DNA from: Olivibacter domesticus | GTDB lineage: Bacteria; Bacteroidota; Bacteroidia; Sphingobacteriales; Sphingobacteriaceae | Direction: 5' to 3' | Assembly: GCF_900109575.1 (NCBI RefSeq) | Contig: NZ_FOAF01000001.1 | Location: 1,583,662 to 1,647,661, forward strand | Length of the DNA stretch: 64,000 nt | In this document: piece after piece, positions 8,878 to 16,920 of the stretch | Layout: every line of letters starts with the position of its first letter | Position numbering within the stretch: the stretch's first letter is position 1 | Position numbers and translations under genes: made by a program | The notes under the pieces: generated by a model | Told to the model about the DNA's origin: nothing | Seen by the model: the letters and a program-made list of their open reading frames with translations, nothing else | The model's database searches: none

Positions 8878-10367
8878 TTGTTTTTCTCTTCTTCCCCAAG
8901 GATCTTCACCAGAAGTTCCCTCACATTGATTGTTGCATAGGTAGACGCGTAATCGGACATGGCGTAGGGAATGACAAGCTCGCCTTCGTGGATATAGGCA
9001 CCGCAGGAATAAACTACATTTGGTACATAGCCCTCCCGCTCTTTGGCATTCGGAATAAGCAACGGCTCACTTAATCGCCCGATTTCCAGCTCGGGATTAT
9101 CGATATCTAACAAAGACGCCCCTAGTACATACTCACGCATGGGGCCGACTCCGTGCGTAAGCATCAACCATCCGGCTTCGGTTTCCAAAGGTGAACCGCA
9201 ATTACCCATTTGTACCAGCTCCCAAGGATATCTTGGTGTCTGTATCAATTTTGCTTCTCGCCAAACATTGATATTGTCTGAATAGGCGATATAGTTATTC
9301 ACACCATCGATTCTGCAAAGCATAGCATAACGACTATTAATCTGTCGAGGAAATAATGCCATACCTTTGTTTTGTGCTATAGCCCCATGGATCGGTATCA
9401 CGGTAAAATGTAAGAAATCATAGGTCATCAGTAATTTCGGTAATATAGCCGTTCCGTCATAAGCTGTGTAAGTAGCGTAATATGTTGCTACGCCGCTTTC
9501 CGCCACGAAACGCACGAAACGCGCATCTTCAATACCGTTTCTCTCTGTATCGGCAATTGGAAAGATGACTCTTTCGCTAAGGGAAGTGTCCGTTGAGAAC
9601 GTCATTTCATAATTAGAAGAAGCAAGCCATTTCGCTTCTTGTAAAAACAGGGCATTTTCCTGTTTGACTTCCAATTCCGCCTGCGCGTTCTGCAACGAGA
9701 TCTTCAATTCGTCGTAGGTAAATGCATCTTGAAGCTCTTTACTAATAGCTTGATAAGCGTTATCATTGTGTTGGCCACTCTCCTCGCACATCTCTCTTAA
9801 TTTTCTCAAAAAGGACTTCTTATGATAAGTATGGTTCTTTATATGTTCGGGAGCTTCCAGCATCATACCCGGTTCGTAGATTTCAATATCTTGATTCGCA
9901 TCCAGTATCCCCTCTCTGAAAACAATGGAAGAGATATGTCCCTCCCCTGTCGCGCGGAAGCTAATTATAATGCGTTTGTGTCCGGGATGAAGCTGCGTTT
10001 GGTCGGGATGTTCTATCATAGACGGATTAAAAAAAGCCGCAGCCTCAATGGAATACTCCATCGTAAAATATGAACCGAAGAGCAACTGTAGGTGTTCCGG
10101 TAAGTTTTTCGGATCAAGCCCCATTTGTTCCATCAGGGGTACAAGCCGCCGGAAATGGTTAGTGAGTCGTTTTCTAATGTCGCGATGCCTTCTGGAATAA
10201 TTACGGATTACTTGATTGAATTGTTCTTCTTGCTGTTTATTACTAAGATTTAATATCGCGGTAATGAGACGTTTTGCTCGTTCGTCTCCGGCAAACAGAA
10301 ACCTTGCGATAACCCGGTGGGAATCGGGCTGGAATATTTTTTCTTTTCTAATTATCTTTAATAGCAT
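8874..10367 (-). CDS. GH130-family glycoside phosphorylase-like protein
   Basis: 497 residues. The C-terminal 300 residues form the five-bladed propeller of GH130 (beta-mannoside phosphorylases and relatives). NGIEDARFVRF is the blade with the conserved Asp proton donor; GNCGSPLETEAGWLMLTHGV, ASLLDIDNPE and GYVPNVVYSCG are typical later blades. An extra N-terminal helical part (about 1-190) is seen in long GH130 members. No signal peptide, so it acts in the cytoplasm. It converges on two GT4 genes and shares the last bases with one of them. GH130 enzymes phosphorolyse beta-mannosidic bonds (established); the specific sugar here is inference from family only. Confidence 0.85.
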   Translation of the reverse strand: MLLKIIRKEKIFQPDSHRVIARFLFAGDERAKRLITAILNLSNKQQEEQFNQVIRNYSRRHRDIRKRLTNHFRRLVPLMEQMGLDPKNLPEHLQLLFGSYFTMEYSIEAAAFFNPSMIEHPDQTQLHPGHKRIIISFRATGEGHISSIVFREGILDANQDIEIYEPGMMLEAPEHIKNHTYHKKSFLRKLREMCEESGQHNDNAYQAISKELQDAFTYDELKISLQNAQAELEVKQENALFLQEAKWLASSNYEMTFSTDTSLSERVIFPIADTERNGIEDARFVRFVAESGVATYYATYTAYDGTAILPKLLMTYDFLHFTVIPIHGAIAQNKGMALFPRQINSRYAMLCRIDGVNNYIAYSDNINVWREAKLIQTPRYPWELVQMGNCGSPLETEAGWLMLTHGVGPMREYVLGASLLDIDNPELEIGRLSEPLLIPNAKEREGYVPNVVYSCGAYIHEGELVIPYAMSDYASTYATINVRELLVKILGEEEKNN

Positions 10368-10591
10368 CTGTTTTATTTTACTATATTATTTGATTATTAC
10401 ATGAATTCCCTTCGAAAAATGGGTTCCTATAGATGAATGCTTACTTTTTCTAAAAAATTATTTTTTTAGTCGGTATTATTTCAAAAGTGATGGTTCGGCA
10501 TTACTTGATTACCGGCACCTTTTCGTGACAAAAAACACTAGAGAGAAGTCAGAGAAAATGTGACGCGCGTAGAGCAAAGCGACTTATAATA

Positions 10592-10628
10592 ATAACAAAG
10601 GTGGCCGTTTATAGGCCACCTTTGTTAT
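10592..10628. terminator. Strong 15-bp hairpin, probable terminator
   Basis: Perfect inverted repeat: arms ATAACAAAGGTGGCC (10592-10606) and its complement (10614-10628) with a 7-nt loop. The stop codon of the small frame at 10625-10774 (minus strand) lies in the right arm, a common gene-end arrangement. No long U-tract. Confidence 0.65.
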
Positions 10629-10774
10629 GTCTGACTTATTATTTCCTGAATTTTCAGGTTAACTTCAATAGCTTTGTATTGGGATTTATATGACTTCGTT
10701 ATTTCTATCGTCATGCTTATAAAAGCATCCAAGATCCGTTTGTCCGGTTTCGGAAATCCGATGTTTTCTTCCAT
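10625..10774 (-). CDS. Small protein, 49 residues
   Basis: An ATG frame reading MEENIGFPKPDKRILDAFIS and continuing as a lysine-rich amphipathic helix to KIQEIISQT. Its stop codon sits inside the arm of the perfect hairpin at 10592-10628, which argues for a real transcript end. No family recognised, no signal peptide and no Cys. It lies immediately downstream of the SDR relic (10822-11214) on the same strand, so it could also be a remnant of something larger. Confidence 0.45.
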   Translation of the reverse strand: MEENIGFPKPDKRILDAFISMTIEITKSYKSQYKAIEVNLKIQEIISQT

Positions 10775-10821
10775 TTTAGTAAATGTAAGCTATTTTAACG
10801 TCAATCACTAATTACCAAAGG

Positions 10822-11214
10822 TTAAACATTCAACATTTCGATAAATAGATTATTCAGTTGAATTACTCCTAGATAATTAATATTGATCTCGTTTTCTGCC
10901 GCTTCAAAATGTTTAGCGCTTGCTACACCTAAATTAAGCGGACCGCTCATCACACCGACATTATTATATAAAATATCAATTCTACCTAGATACTCTACTT
11001 TTTGAAACAACGCAATCGCGTCTTGCGGGTTTGCTGCATCCGATTGGATTATTGTTAATTCGGGATATGCTTTTTTTGCTTCCTCAAGCTTGAGTAAATT
11101 ACGTCCGGTAATAATCACTTTATTTCCGAGAGTCAAAAACTGCTTTGCTGCTTCCAAACCGATTCCAGAAGCCCCTCCCGTAATCAATATGGTCTTGTTT
11201 TTTAAGTTCATCAC
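10822..11214 (-). pseudogene. Truncated SDR (copy of the SDR at 51916-52683)
   Basis: 130 residues, closely matching residues 1-130 of the SDR at 51916-52683: ILITGGASGIGLEAAKQFL, VIITGRNLLKLEE, IIQSDAANPQDAIALF. The frame then stops (EMLNV) before the catalytic Ser and YxxxK that the complete copy has (TYSATKAAL). It keeps the Rossmann cofactor half only and cannot be an active SDR. It is the first of three truncated pieces that repeat the order found at 52-62 kb. Confidence 0.85.
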
Positions 11215-11235
11215 TTAAAATTTATAAATGAAATT

Positions 11236-11396
11236 TATGCATGCGTTAATTTCGACATTGCCTCACCGATTGCGTTTGCATAGATCTTGGTATCTCCTAC
11301 CGAAATGTCAAATAGGTTCGTTTCTAATCCAACCATTAGCTCATCTGCCACTTCACTAGGCTGAATTCCTGCTGCTCCACCTATTCCGGCAGAAAT
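11236..11396 (-). pseudogene. C-terminal fragment of a second SDR (copy of 52743-53483)
   Basis: About 160 bp nearly identical to the 3' end of the SDR at 52743-53483; translated minus strand reads GGAAGIQPSEVADELMVGLE then TNLFDISVGDTKIYANAIGE. It ends in THA and stop, close to the end of the intact gene (HAQELI). It breaks at about 11396, where sequence identical to a LytTR regulator begins in the opposite sense. Confidence 0.8.
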
Positions 11397-11955
11397 TGGA
11401 ATTGAATTTGCCAGAACTATTCCTAAAAAAACTTTAGTGGTGTTTACTACCGCTTTTCATGAATTTGCTTCTGAGAGTTATGAAGTCGACGCTATTGACT
11501 ATTTGATCAAACCTGTAAAATTAGAGCGCTTTCAAAAAGCGGTTGAAAAAGCGCAGACGTATTGTAAATCATTCCATACTGATTATTCAAACAGCAACAT
11601 AGAAAATATAACCGATGATTATATTTTTGTAAGGGCAGACCGCAGAATGTTCAAAGTGCATTTTAGTGATATACTTTATATCGAAGGGTTAAAAGATTAT
11701 GTTATTATTTACTTAGAAAATCAAAAAGTGGTTACCCTAATGAATATTAAAACCATCCATGATTTGCTTCCGAAAAGTTTCTTTGTAAGAGTCAGCAAAT
11801 CATACATCATCAATGTAAATAAAATAGATTCTGTAGATAACAATACTGTATATATATAGGAAAAACTGAAATACCGATTGGCAATATCTACAGGGATTTC
11901 TTTTTTAATGAATTTGTAACCAAAAAGATTTTGAATAAGTAATAAAAAGGGTTCT
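11396..11955 (+). pseudogene. LytTR response regulator, 3' fragment (copy of 61680-62235)
   Basis: Nearly identical to the last three quarters of the regulator gene at 61508-62230, beginning inside the receiver domain (GIEFARTIPKKTLVVFTTAF). A 2-nt gain in the TATATATA stretch near 11853 shifts the frame and stops it at NNTVYI, 24 residues early. The receiver's Asp region is absent. The homology continues a few bases past the stop (TAATAAAAAGGGT in both). It is a decayed duplicate, not an active regulator. Confidence 0.88.
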
Positions 11956-11999
11956 TCCGCATCTGTCAGAATAAGATATAAGTATTTAAGTTATTTAAA

Positions 12000-12260
12000 G
12001 TCAACTGAAACGGCATGGGCTAACATTTTCTTGGTTTTGGTAGTGCGATAGCAACGACGTTGTGTCCCGCTTCCAACGCAGCCGTTACGAGATCGCTACC
12101 AATTTTGCACGATGGATTCGGCCCGTGTAAGGGACAATGTCGGAAATGCTAAAGTGGCCTCCTGGTTTCAATACGCGGTACGGACTTTTTGGACGAAGTC
12201 AACTGTGACCTCAGCGGCCTTTGCTGCCTGCTCATCTGTAAAGCCATAGTCCAAAATGTC
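12000..12260 (-). pseudogene. Mosaic of fragments: Rpn-type C-terminus, methyltransferase piece, others
   Basis: On the minus strand, 12168-12250 reads FTDEQAAKAAEVTVDFVQKV, matching the C-terminus of the Rpn-like protein at 19028-19435 (LSDEQAAEIAEVSIDFVQKV). In another frame it joins YRVLKPGGHFSISDIV, a hallmark of class I SAM methyltransferases of the arsenite-methyltransferase type. Further on comes AALEAGHNVVAIALPKP, the beginning of an NAD-binding fold. None has a complete frame. This looks like several successive deletions joining unrelated genes. Confidence 0.55.
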
Positions 12261-12304
12261 TGATATATTTCCGGCGCGACCAGTTAAAACAATAAAGTAA
12301 GTTG

Positions 12305-13132
12305 TCAGAGCAGGTTTTCCTGCGACGCCTGATAGACGGTTCTCACCGATGCCTGAAAGCCTAGACTGCGGGCCAGCGATGCATCGGCATGAAGATACCA
12401 AGGGTTGACCAGCGGTGCTGCGGATAAAGTCATAGTTTCGCCAACAAGCTGCAATAGCTCGTATAATGTCGTTGGGGCCTCATCTGCTATATTGACCACT
12501 CGTCCATCCATGATTCCTTGCAAAGCCATCACGATAGCCGTATATATATCGCGATGGTGGATGGTGCTCATCCGCATAGCTGGATGAAATTTAGCAGCAA
12601 CTACATGTTTAGGCAATTCTTCCAGGTGGCCATCGCCATCTCCATAAACAAATGGGAAGCGAAGAACTGACCAATTCAATCCGCTTTCACGCAACTCCTT
12701 TTCTGCAGCAACTTTACTGGCCGGATAGGCATGTTGTGGGTTAAGCGCATCATCCTCCCGGCCGGGATGCGGGTTGGCCACATCATAAACATGACTGGTG
12801 CTTGCGAAAATGAAGCGGGCATCAGAGGCATTGCTCTTTACGGCATCAATGAGGTTGCGTGTACCCTCCAGGTTACTTTTCCAGATCAGGTCCGTGTCAG
12901 GTGACCGGAACACGGCTGCCAGGTGAATGATGGCTATTGCATCTTTTACCGCTTCTTGCAGTGTTGCCAGATCAAACAAGTCTCCTTCTATAGCCGCTAC
13001 TCCGGCCGCAACTTCTTTGCCACGTACCAGTGCAGAACAATCATACCCTGCTTCAACAAGGCGAGGCAAAAGCCTTGAACCTACTAAGCCGGTTGCACCG
13101 GTTATCAATATTTTACCAAATTGTCTGTCCAT
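12305..13132 (-). CDS. NAD(P)-dependent epimerase/dehydratase (extended SDR)
   Basis: 275 residues. N-terminal Rossmann motif ILITGATGLVGSRLLPRL, an acidic switch ALVRGKE, IIHLAAVFRSPD, then the catalytic set: Ser in FASTSHVYDV and YxxxK in HAYPASKVAAEKEL. A later segment RFPFVYGDGDG is typical of nucleotide-sugar epimerase relatives. Cytoplasmic, no signal. The gene follows the AraC regulator at 13196-14050 by 63 bp on the same strand, so co-transcription or direct control is likely. The substrate cannot be read from sequence. Confidence 0.85.
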   Translation of the reverse strand: MDRQFGKILITGATGLVGSRLLPRLVEAGYDCSALVRGKEVAAGVAAIEGDLFDLATLQEAVKDAIAIIHLAAVFRSPDTDLIWKSNLEGTRNLIDAVKSNASDARFIFASTSHVYDVANPHPGREDDALNPQHAYPASKVAAEKELRESGLNWSVLRFPFVYGDGDGHLEELPKHVVAAKFHPAMRMSTIHHRDIYTAIVMALQGIMDGRVVNIADEAPTTLYELLQLVGETMTLSAAPLVNPWYLHADASLARSLGFQASVRTVYQASQENLL

Positions 13133-13195
13133 AATTAAATTATTTTAGACAAAGATGAGGTTAATGTAATAGTAAAGTTCGGACAAAAACCGCTT

Positions 13196-14050
13196 TTACA
13201 AGGACAAATTCTGATAAAAGTCGGCTATCGTTTTACCGGTTACTTTCTTAAACAAACGCGAAAAATAGCCGGGGTCATTAAAGCCGAGCTCAAATGCCAG
13301 TTCCTTTACAGATTTTTTTTGGTTATTATACATTCTACGCCTTGCCTCGATAATCAAACGGTCTGTGATGAATTCTTTCGGTGATACACCGGAATGCTGT
13401 TTTACGATCCTATACAAACAATCCGTGCTTAAGGCTAACTTTTCTGCGATCTCCGTTATGGCAGGCTGATCAGTAAGATTATCTTCTACAAATAGCTTGA
13501 ACCCTAAAAACTTATCAAGCGCCCCTGCCGTGTGCTTTTTATGCAATACAAAATAAGCGGCATTTATTTCTGTAAGCAGGCTGTTCAGGTAAGCCAGGAT
13601 CAGTTCCGGATCATTATCGGCAGCACGTAACAGATCATTTAAAATATTGAACGTATTCAAAAGCCTAAGTGCAGCATTCGGCGGGAAACTGATTTTTTGC
13701 TGGTTCAGGGGATTGAGCAAAAAGGGGAACTTTCTCGGCAATCGCGAAAGGCACTCATCGTCAAATCCCAATTTATAATAGTCTACGCTGTGGCCAGTTG
13801 TAGCTAGTTGCCTAAGCTGGTGTGGTAACGCAAAAAAAAGCTCATGTTTGGCAACTTCAATAGTTTCCCCATCGATAACTTCCTGACTGTTCCCGTGCAG
13901 CATGAAAAGAAAGAAATAATAAGACAGCCGTTGAGCAGGACCGTATTGAGCCGCCGACTCCGGCGATATATGGCCGAATTCCGGGGAAACGATACGTATA
14001 GAGAGCTCCTTGTTTTGACTCAGATTTTCAGGGAAAGTTTTTATGGGCAT
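13196..14050 (-). CDS. AraC-family transcriptional regulator
   Basis: 284 residues. The N-terminal 170 residues are a cupin-like sensor region (VAKHELFFALPHQLRQL). Residues about 185-284 carry the two HTH motifs of AraC/XylS: ITEIAEKLALSTDCLYRIVK and VKELAFELGFNDPGYFSRLF followed by KKVTGKTIADF. It sits directly upstream of the epimerase gene in the same orientation and probably regulates it. No obvious direct repeats were found in the upstream region. Confidence 0.88.
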   Translation of the reverse strand: MPIKTFPENLSQNKELSIRIVSPEFGHISPESAAQYGPAQRLSYYFFLFMLHGNSQEVIDGETIEVAKHELFFALPHQLRQLATTGHSVDYYKLGFDDECLSRLPRKFPFLLNPLNQQKISFPPNAALRLLNTFNILNDLLRAADNDPELILAYLNSLLTEINAAYFVLHKKHTAGALDKFLGFKLFVEDNLTDQPAITEIAEKLALSTDCLYRIVKQHSGVSPKEFITDRLIIEARRRMYNNQKKSVKELAFELGFNDPGYFSRLFKKVTGKTIADFYQNLSL

Positions 14051-14659
14051 AACTTCTAACGATTATCATTAAGCAATATAACTATAAAAAGCTTCATTGC
14101 CATAATGATTGAGATTGTTCATGCAAATAATTTAGTTTGAAAAGCCGACTACTTTCATCCGAAATCCGATCGGCCAACCTTGTTGAAAAATAAACTTTTT
14201 ATCAGGATAACTATTCTATTTTTTTAAATAATGGGCGGAGTGATCTTCGGTTATTGTTTTTACCTTTTTCGATTTGAGATACTGTATGTAATCCCAGTGA
14301 TTCTGATGACGATTCTTTACTATGACGTTTCAAGCGTATACCTCAACAAATTAATAAGTACGCTTAAAAATAAGCGATGAATATTTCCTTGTAACTCGCC
14401 AAAATCGATAGCTCAAAGGGCGTTTATAAATGGAATGGATAAATGCGGCTGTAGTATCATGTATGAAGTCTACCTTGTGCCGTTACCCTCACCTTCATCG
14501 TTGTCCGAATGACTGAGTATTTAAAGCGGATAATTATTTTACTGCTATCAAATATTCGTTTTCCTTTAATGGACTCTATTCAATCCCAGTTAACCGCAAC
14601 CCAGGATCAAATGATAATATATTTTCGTAACTTAACTCTTTAAACAAACGTAATTATAT
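14051..14659. other. Intergenic stretch with an XRE-regulator remnant
   Basis: About 600 bp without an intact gene. On the minus strand 14211-14342 reads GIRLKRHSKESSSESLGLHT then VSQIEKGKNN, the helix-turn-helix of an XRE/HTH_3 regulator, preceded by a stop and ended by a stop. I see nothing else recognisable. Confidence 0.4.
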
Positions 14660-15040
14660 ATGATTAATAAATTTTCCGATTTAAAACTTGATGCTGTAAT
14701 CGACAGAAAAAATGCCAAGATATCTTTTCACCAGCTAGATTATTACACGCTCTTTCGCCTTTTCGAGACATTAAAAAAGGTTTTTGGCGAAGGTGAATTT
14801 TTATACGAACAGCTTCATAACACCGACCTTTCCTATTTTAAACATAGATTACGCAATAACCTGGTTGGTAAACTTAACAATAACGGTATTCATACCTTAG
14901 GCCAGTTGTTTGACCTTTCTGAAGAAGACCTAATGAATTGCAAGGGAATAGGTCAGAGAGGCGCGTTAGCGGTTTTCGCTCTTATCAAAGAAATTTTCTC
15001 TGATAAAGATAAACAGGTCAGAGAAATCACTTCACTTTGA
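14660..15040 (+). CDS. Orphan protein with RNA polymerase alpha-CTD-like domain
   Basis: 126 residues. The first 60 are a helical segment without known motif. Residues about 66-115 (RNNLVGKLNNNGIHTLGQLF then DLSEEDLMNCKGIGQRGALA) match the helix-hairpin-helix pattern of the RNA polymerase alpha C-terminal domain: 'L...GI.TLgqL..l.eedL...kGiG...l..i'. True RpoA is over 300 residues, so this is a free-standing domain. Such proteins may bind DNA or transcription factors (inference). It stands alone between debris and a membrane-protein gene. Confidence 0.68.
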   Translation: MINKFSDLKLDAVIDRKNAKISFHQLDYYTLFRLFETLKKVFGEGEFLYEQLHNTDLSYFKHRLRNNLVGKLNNNGIHTLGQLFDLSEEDLMNCKGIGQRGALAVFALIKEIFSDKDKQVREITSL

Positions 15041-15141
15041 TACCATTTCACTCTCCCAAAACTGTAGGTGAAAAAAGCGGTAGGTATTCCCTGCATAAGA
15101 AAATCTGCTGGGATTTTTAACAGTTCAAACCACTTATTTGG

Positions 15142-15477
15142 TTAATAAAGGCGAAATATATCGAACATAAGATAAAAACCAATGAGTGCTACCGTACTCG
15201 CTGTTGATAAAAAATAATTTCCCGTTTTACGAATACCTGTGGATCGTGTAATTTCTCTTTCTTTTGCGTATTTATAATAGTATGCGATAGCTATTGTGTG
15301 GGTTACACCCGCAATGATAAATAATACAAGTGGTAAAAGGCGCCAATCGATTGTGAAAGTATCAATTTTCACAATGCACCATGCAAATGCAAGAGCCAGA
15401 ATGGGATAAACGCTGAAAAGCCTTATTTTCTGGAATTTACTAAAAGGTAGAACTTTTTTCTTATCCCCTGTTTTCAT
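15142..15477 (-). CDS. Small integral membrane protein
   Basis: 111 residues with three predicted membrane helices: VYPILALAFAWCIVKI, LLPLVLFIIAGVTHTIAIAY and FLSTASTVALIGFYLMFDIF. A basic N-terminus (MKTGDKKK) faces the cytoplasm by the positive-inside rule. Family unknown. The first 60 codons are duplicated at 4956-5145 within a broken gene. No partner gene is obvious; the neighbour upstream is a DUF3800 remnant. Confidence 0.6.
   Translation of the reverse strand: MKTGDKKKVLPFSKFQKIRLFSVYPILALAFAWCIVKIDTFTIDWRLLPLVLFIIAGVTHTIAIAYYYKYAKEREITRSTGIRKTGNYFLSTASTVALIGFYLMFDIFRLY
15288..15477. repeat. 190-bp duplication, copy 2 (copy 1 at 4956-5145)
   Basis: Covers the first 60 codons of the membrane protein at 15142-15477. 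Direct repeat with 4956-5145; this copy is in the complete gene and is probably the source. Confidence 0.85.
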
Positions 15478-15517
15478 AATACCAAGATAAATTAAAAACT
15501 AAATAATAAAACATAAG

Positions 15518-15960
15518 TCAATTTCCAATAGCAGTAAAGGTCACATTGTGACTGGGCCACATAGCTGCACTTGTACTTTTTTCATATAGCGCAGAAGAGA
15601 AGAGCATCTTGCTGAAATCATCCTCTTCATCGTCCAATATTTTCTTTGCAGCATGGTTCACAGAAGAAACAAGCAGGTCTGCAACCTGTATCTGGATATA
15701 ATCTGCACTATTTACCGAAATAATCTCTCCAATTGACAATTTGAAATTGTATTTATTTCGGCCGAAACCTACAACAGCATCATCAGCAGCTTTGTGAAAA
15801 TTCAATAATTCACCATGAAATGCTATAGGTTTGGAAACATCTAGATAAACCGGATCAACTAGATCATATTTTTTTGACTAAAAATTACAGGCCGATCTAA
15901 ACATGGGCAGTGTAGGATCTAAAGTATATTTTTCGTGAAATCCATCATCTATGCTCTCGC
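15518..15960 (-). pseudogene. DUF3800-type protein remnant with in-frame TAG
   Basis: The minus-strand frame reads ESIDDGFHEKYTLDPTLPMF then RSACNF, a TAG at 15878-15880, and continues in the same frame SKKYDLVDPVYLDVSKPIAF, then GFGRNKYNFKLS and IQVADLLVSSVNH. The last block resembles the C-terminal 'Q.ADll.g' region of DUF3800 proteins. The N-terminal half is missing and the frame begins right after the abiEii stop. One nonsense codon plus truncation makes it a pseudogene; suppression or readthrough is unlikely. Confidence 0.55.
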
Positions 15961-15975
15961 TATATTGTCGTGTAA

Positions 15976-16920
15976 TTAATCTACTTTTTCTACACCGTCA
16001 ATGGGATAAAGCACTGCTTCAAGGCTTTTATATGCTGCCAAATGCTTGTCCTTAGTCATTTTCTCCAGATTTAAAAGACGCCATTTGACCGACGGAAGTT
16101 CTGATACTAAATTGGCGTCCAAGCCGGAAAGTGTCCAATCAGGTGTTTTGTTTTTTATAGAAAGCAAGAATTTACGCTCACTATCTGTCATCTCCTTGTT
16201 AATATCGCTAATCAGCCTTTCACGAACAGAAAGCAACTCTTCCAAAGTCACTTCGATTTCTGCCATCTGTAGGAATTCTGTTTCGTAGATTCCCGAAATA
16301 TCCTTTCTGTTGGGGTTAAGCAATTCCGCCATTGGCCGGAAGTGGCTTATCAGGAAGACCAAAAACGTCTTGCGCAGTTCTTCTGTCAATCCTTCGTTTT
16401 CGTATAATTGTTTAACATCGAAAAGGTCGCGTGGATGTTGGCGGTCAAGTGCAGCGCAAAGTTTTCCGGCGTAAAGGTCGGGGTGTGATGCGACCAACAT
16501 TTCGGCATATCCGAATTCTTTTTCCACTTCGGGCTTTACTTCCATCCTTACGGCAGGAAAAAGGCTCCCCCTAATCACTGGTGATAGTTCTATTTTAACC
16601 CTAACATCATCCAGTGAAATAATGAGCCGTAAAGAATTGTCCTGCTGAAGTGTAGTATTTTGTACCTGTGCACCGATGATCGTTTTCTTTACGGAATCAG
16701 TTATCCTCGCTAATGCAGCCCTAATATTTGCAAGGGAAGTCTCCCGGTCTCCCATTGGCAGGTACAGTAAATCAATGTCAACCGAAAGCCTAGGCATATT
16801 GCGATAAAATAGATTGATGGCTGTTCCTCCTTTAAGCGCAAAACAATCCTCTTTATCTATGATGGGCAGCAATCGGATAAGCAACCTTATTTGATCTGCG
16901 TATTCTTCATTCTTACTCAT
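15976..16920 (-). CDS. abiEii: AbiEii-type nucleotidyltransferase toxin (type IV TA / abortive infection)
   Basis: 314 residues. Motif I is LKGGTAINLFYRN and motif II is LSVDIDLLYLP (DxD) of DNA polymerase beta-type nucleotidyltransferases. Motif III/IV region: LYAGKLCAALDRQHPRDLFD, the 'K..A..dR..pRDlfD' block typical of AbiEii. Known AbiE toxins are bacteriostatic nucleotidyltransferases that give phage resistance (established). It overlaps the upstream AbiEi gene by 8 bp, the usual antitoxin-toxin order. All motif residues appear intact, so the toxin should be active. Confidence 0.9.
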   Translation of the reverse strand: MSKNEEYADQIRLLIRLLPIIDKEDCFALKGGTAINLFYRNMPRLSVDIDLLYLPMGDRETSLANIRAALARITDSVKKTIIGAQVQNTTLQQDNSLRLIISLDDVRVKIELSPVIRGSLFPAVRMEVKPEVEKEFGYAEMLVASHPDLYAGKLCAALDRQHPRDLFDVKQLYENEGLTEELRKTFLVFLISHFRPMAELLNPNRKDISGIYETEFLQMAEIEVTLEELLSVRERLISDINKEMTDSERKFLLSIKNKTPDWTLSGLDANLVSELPSVKWRLLNLEKMTKDKHLAAYKSLEAVLYPIDGVEKVD

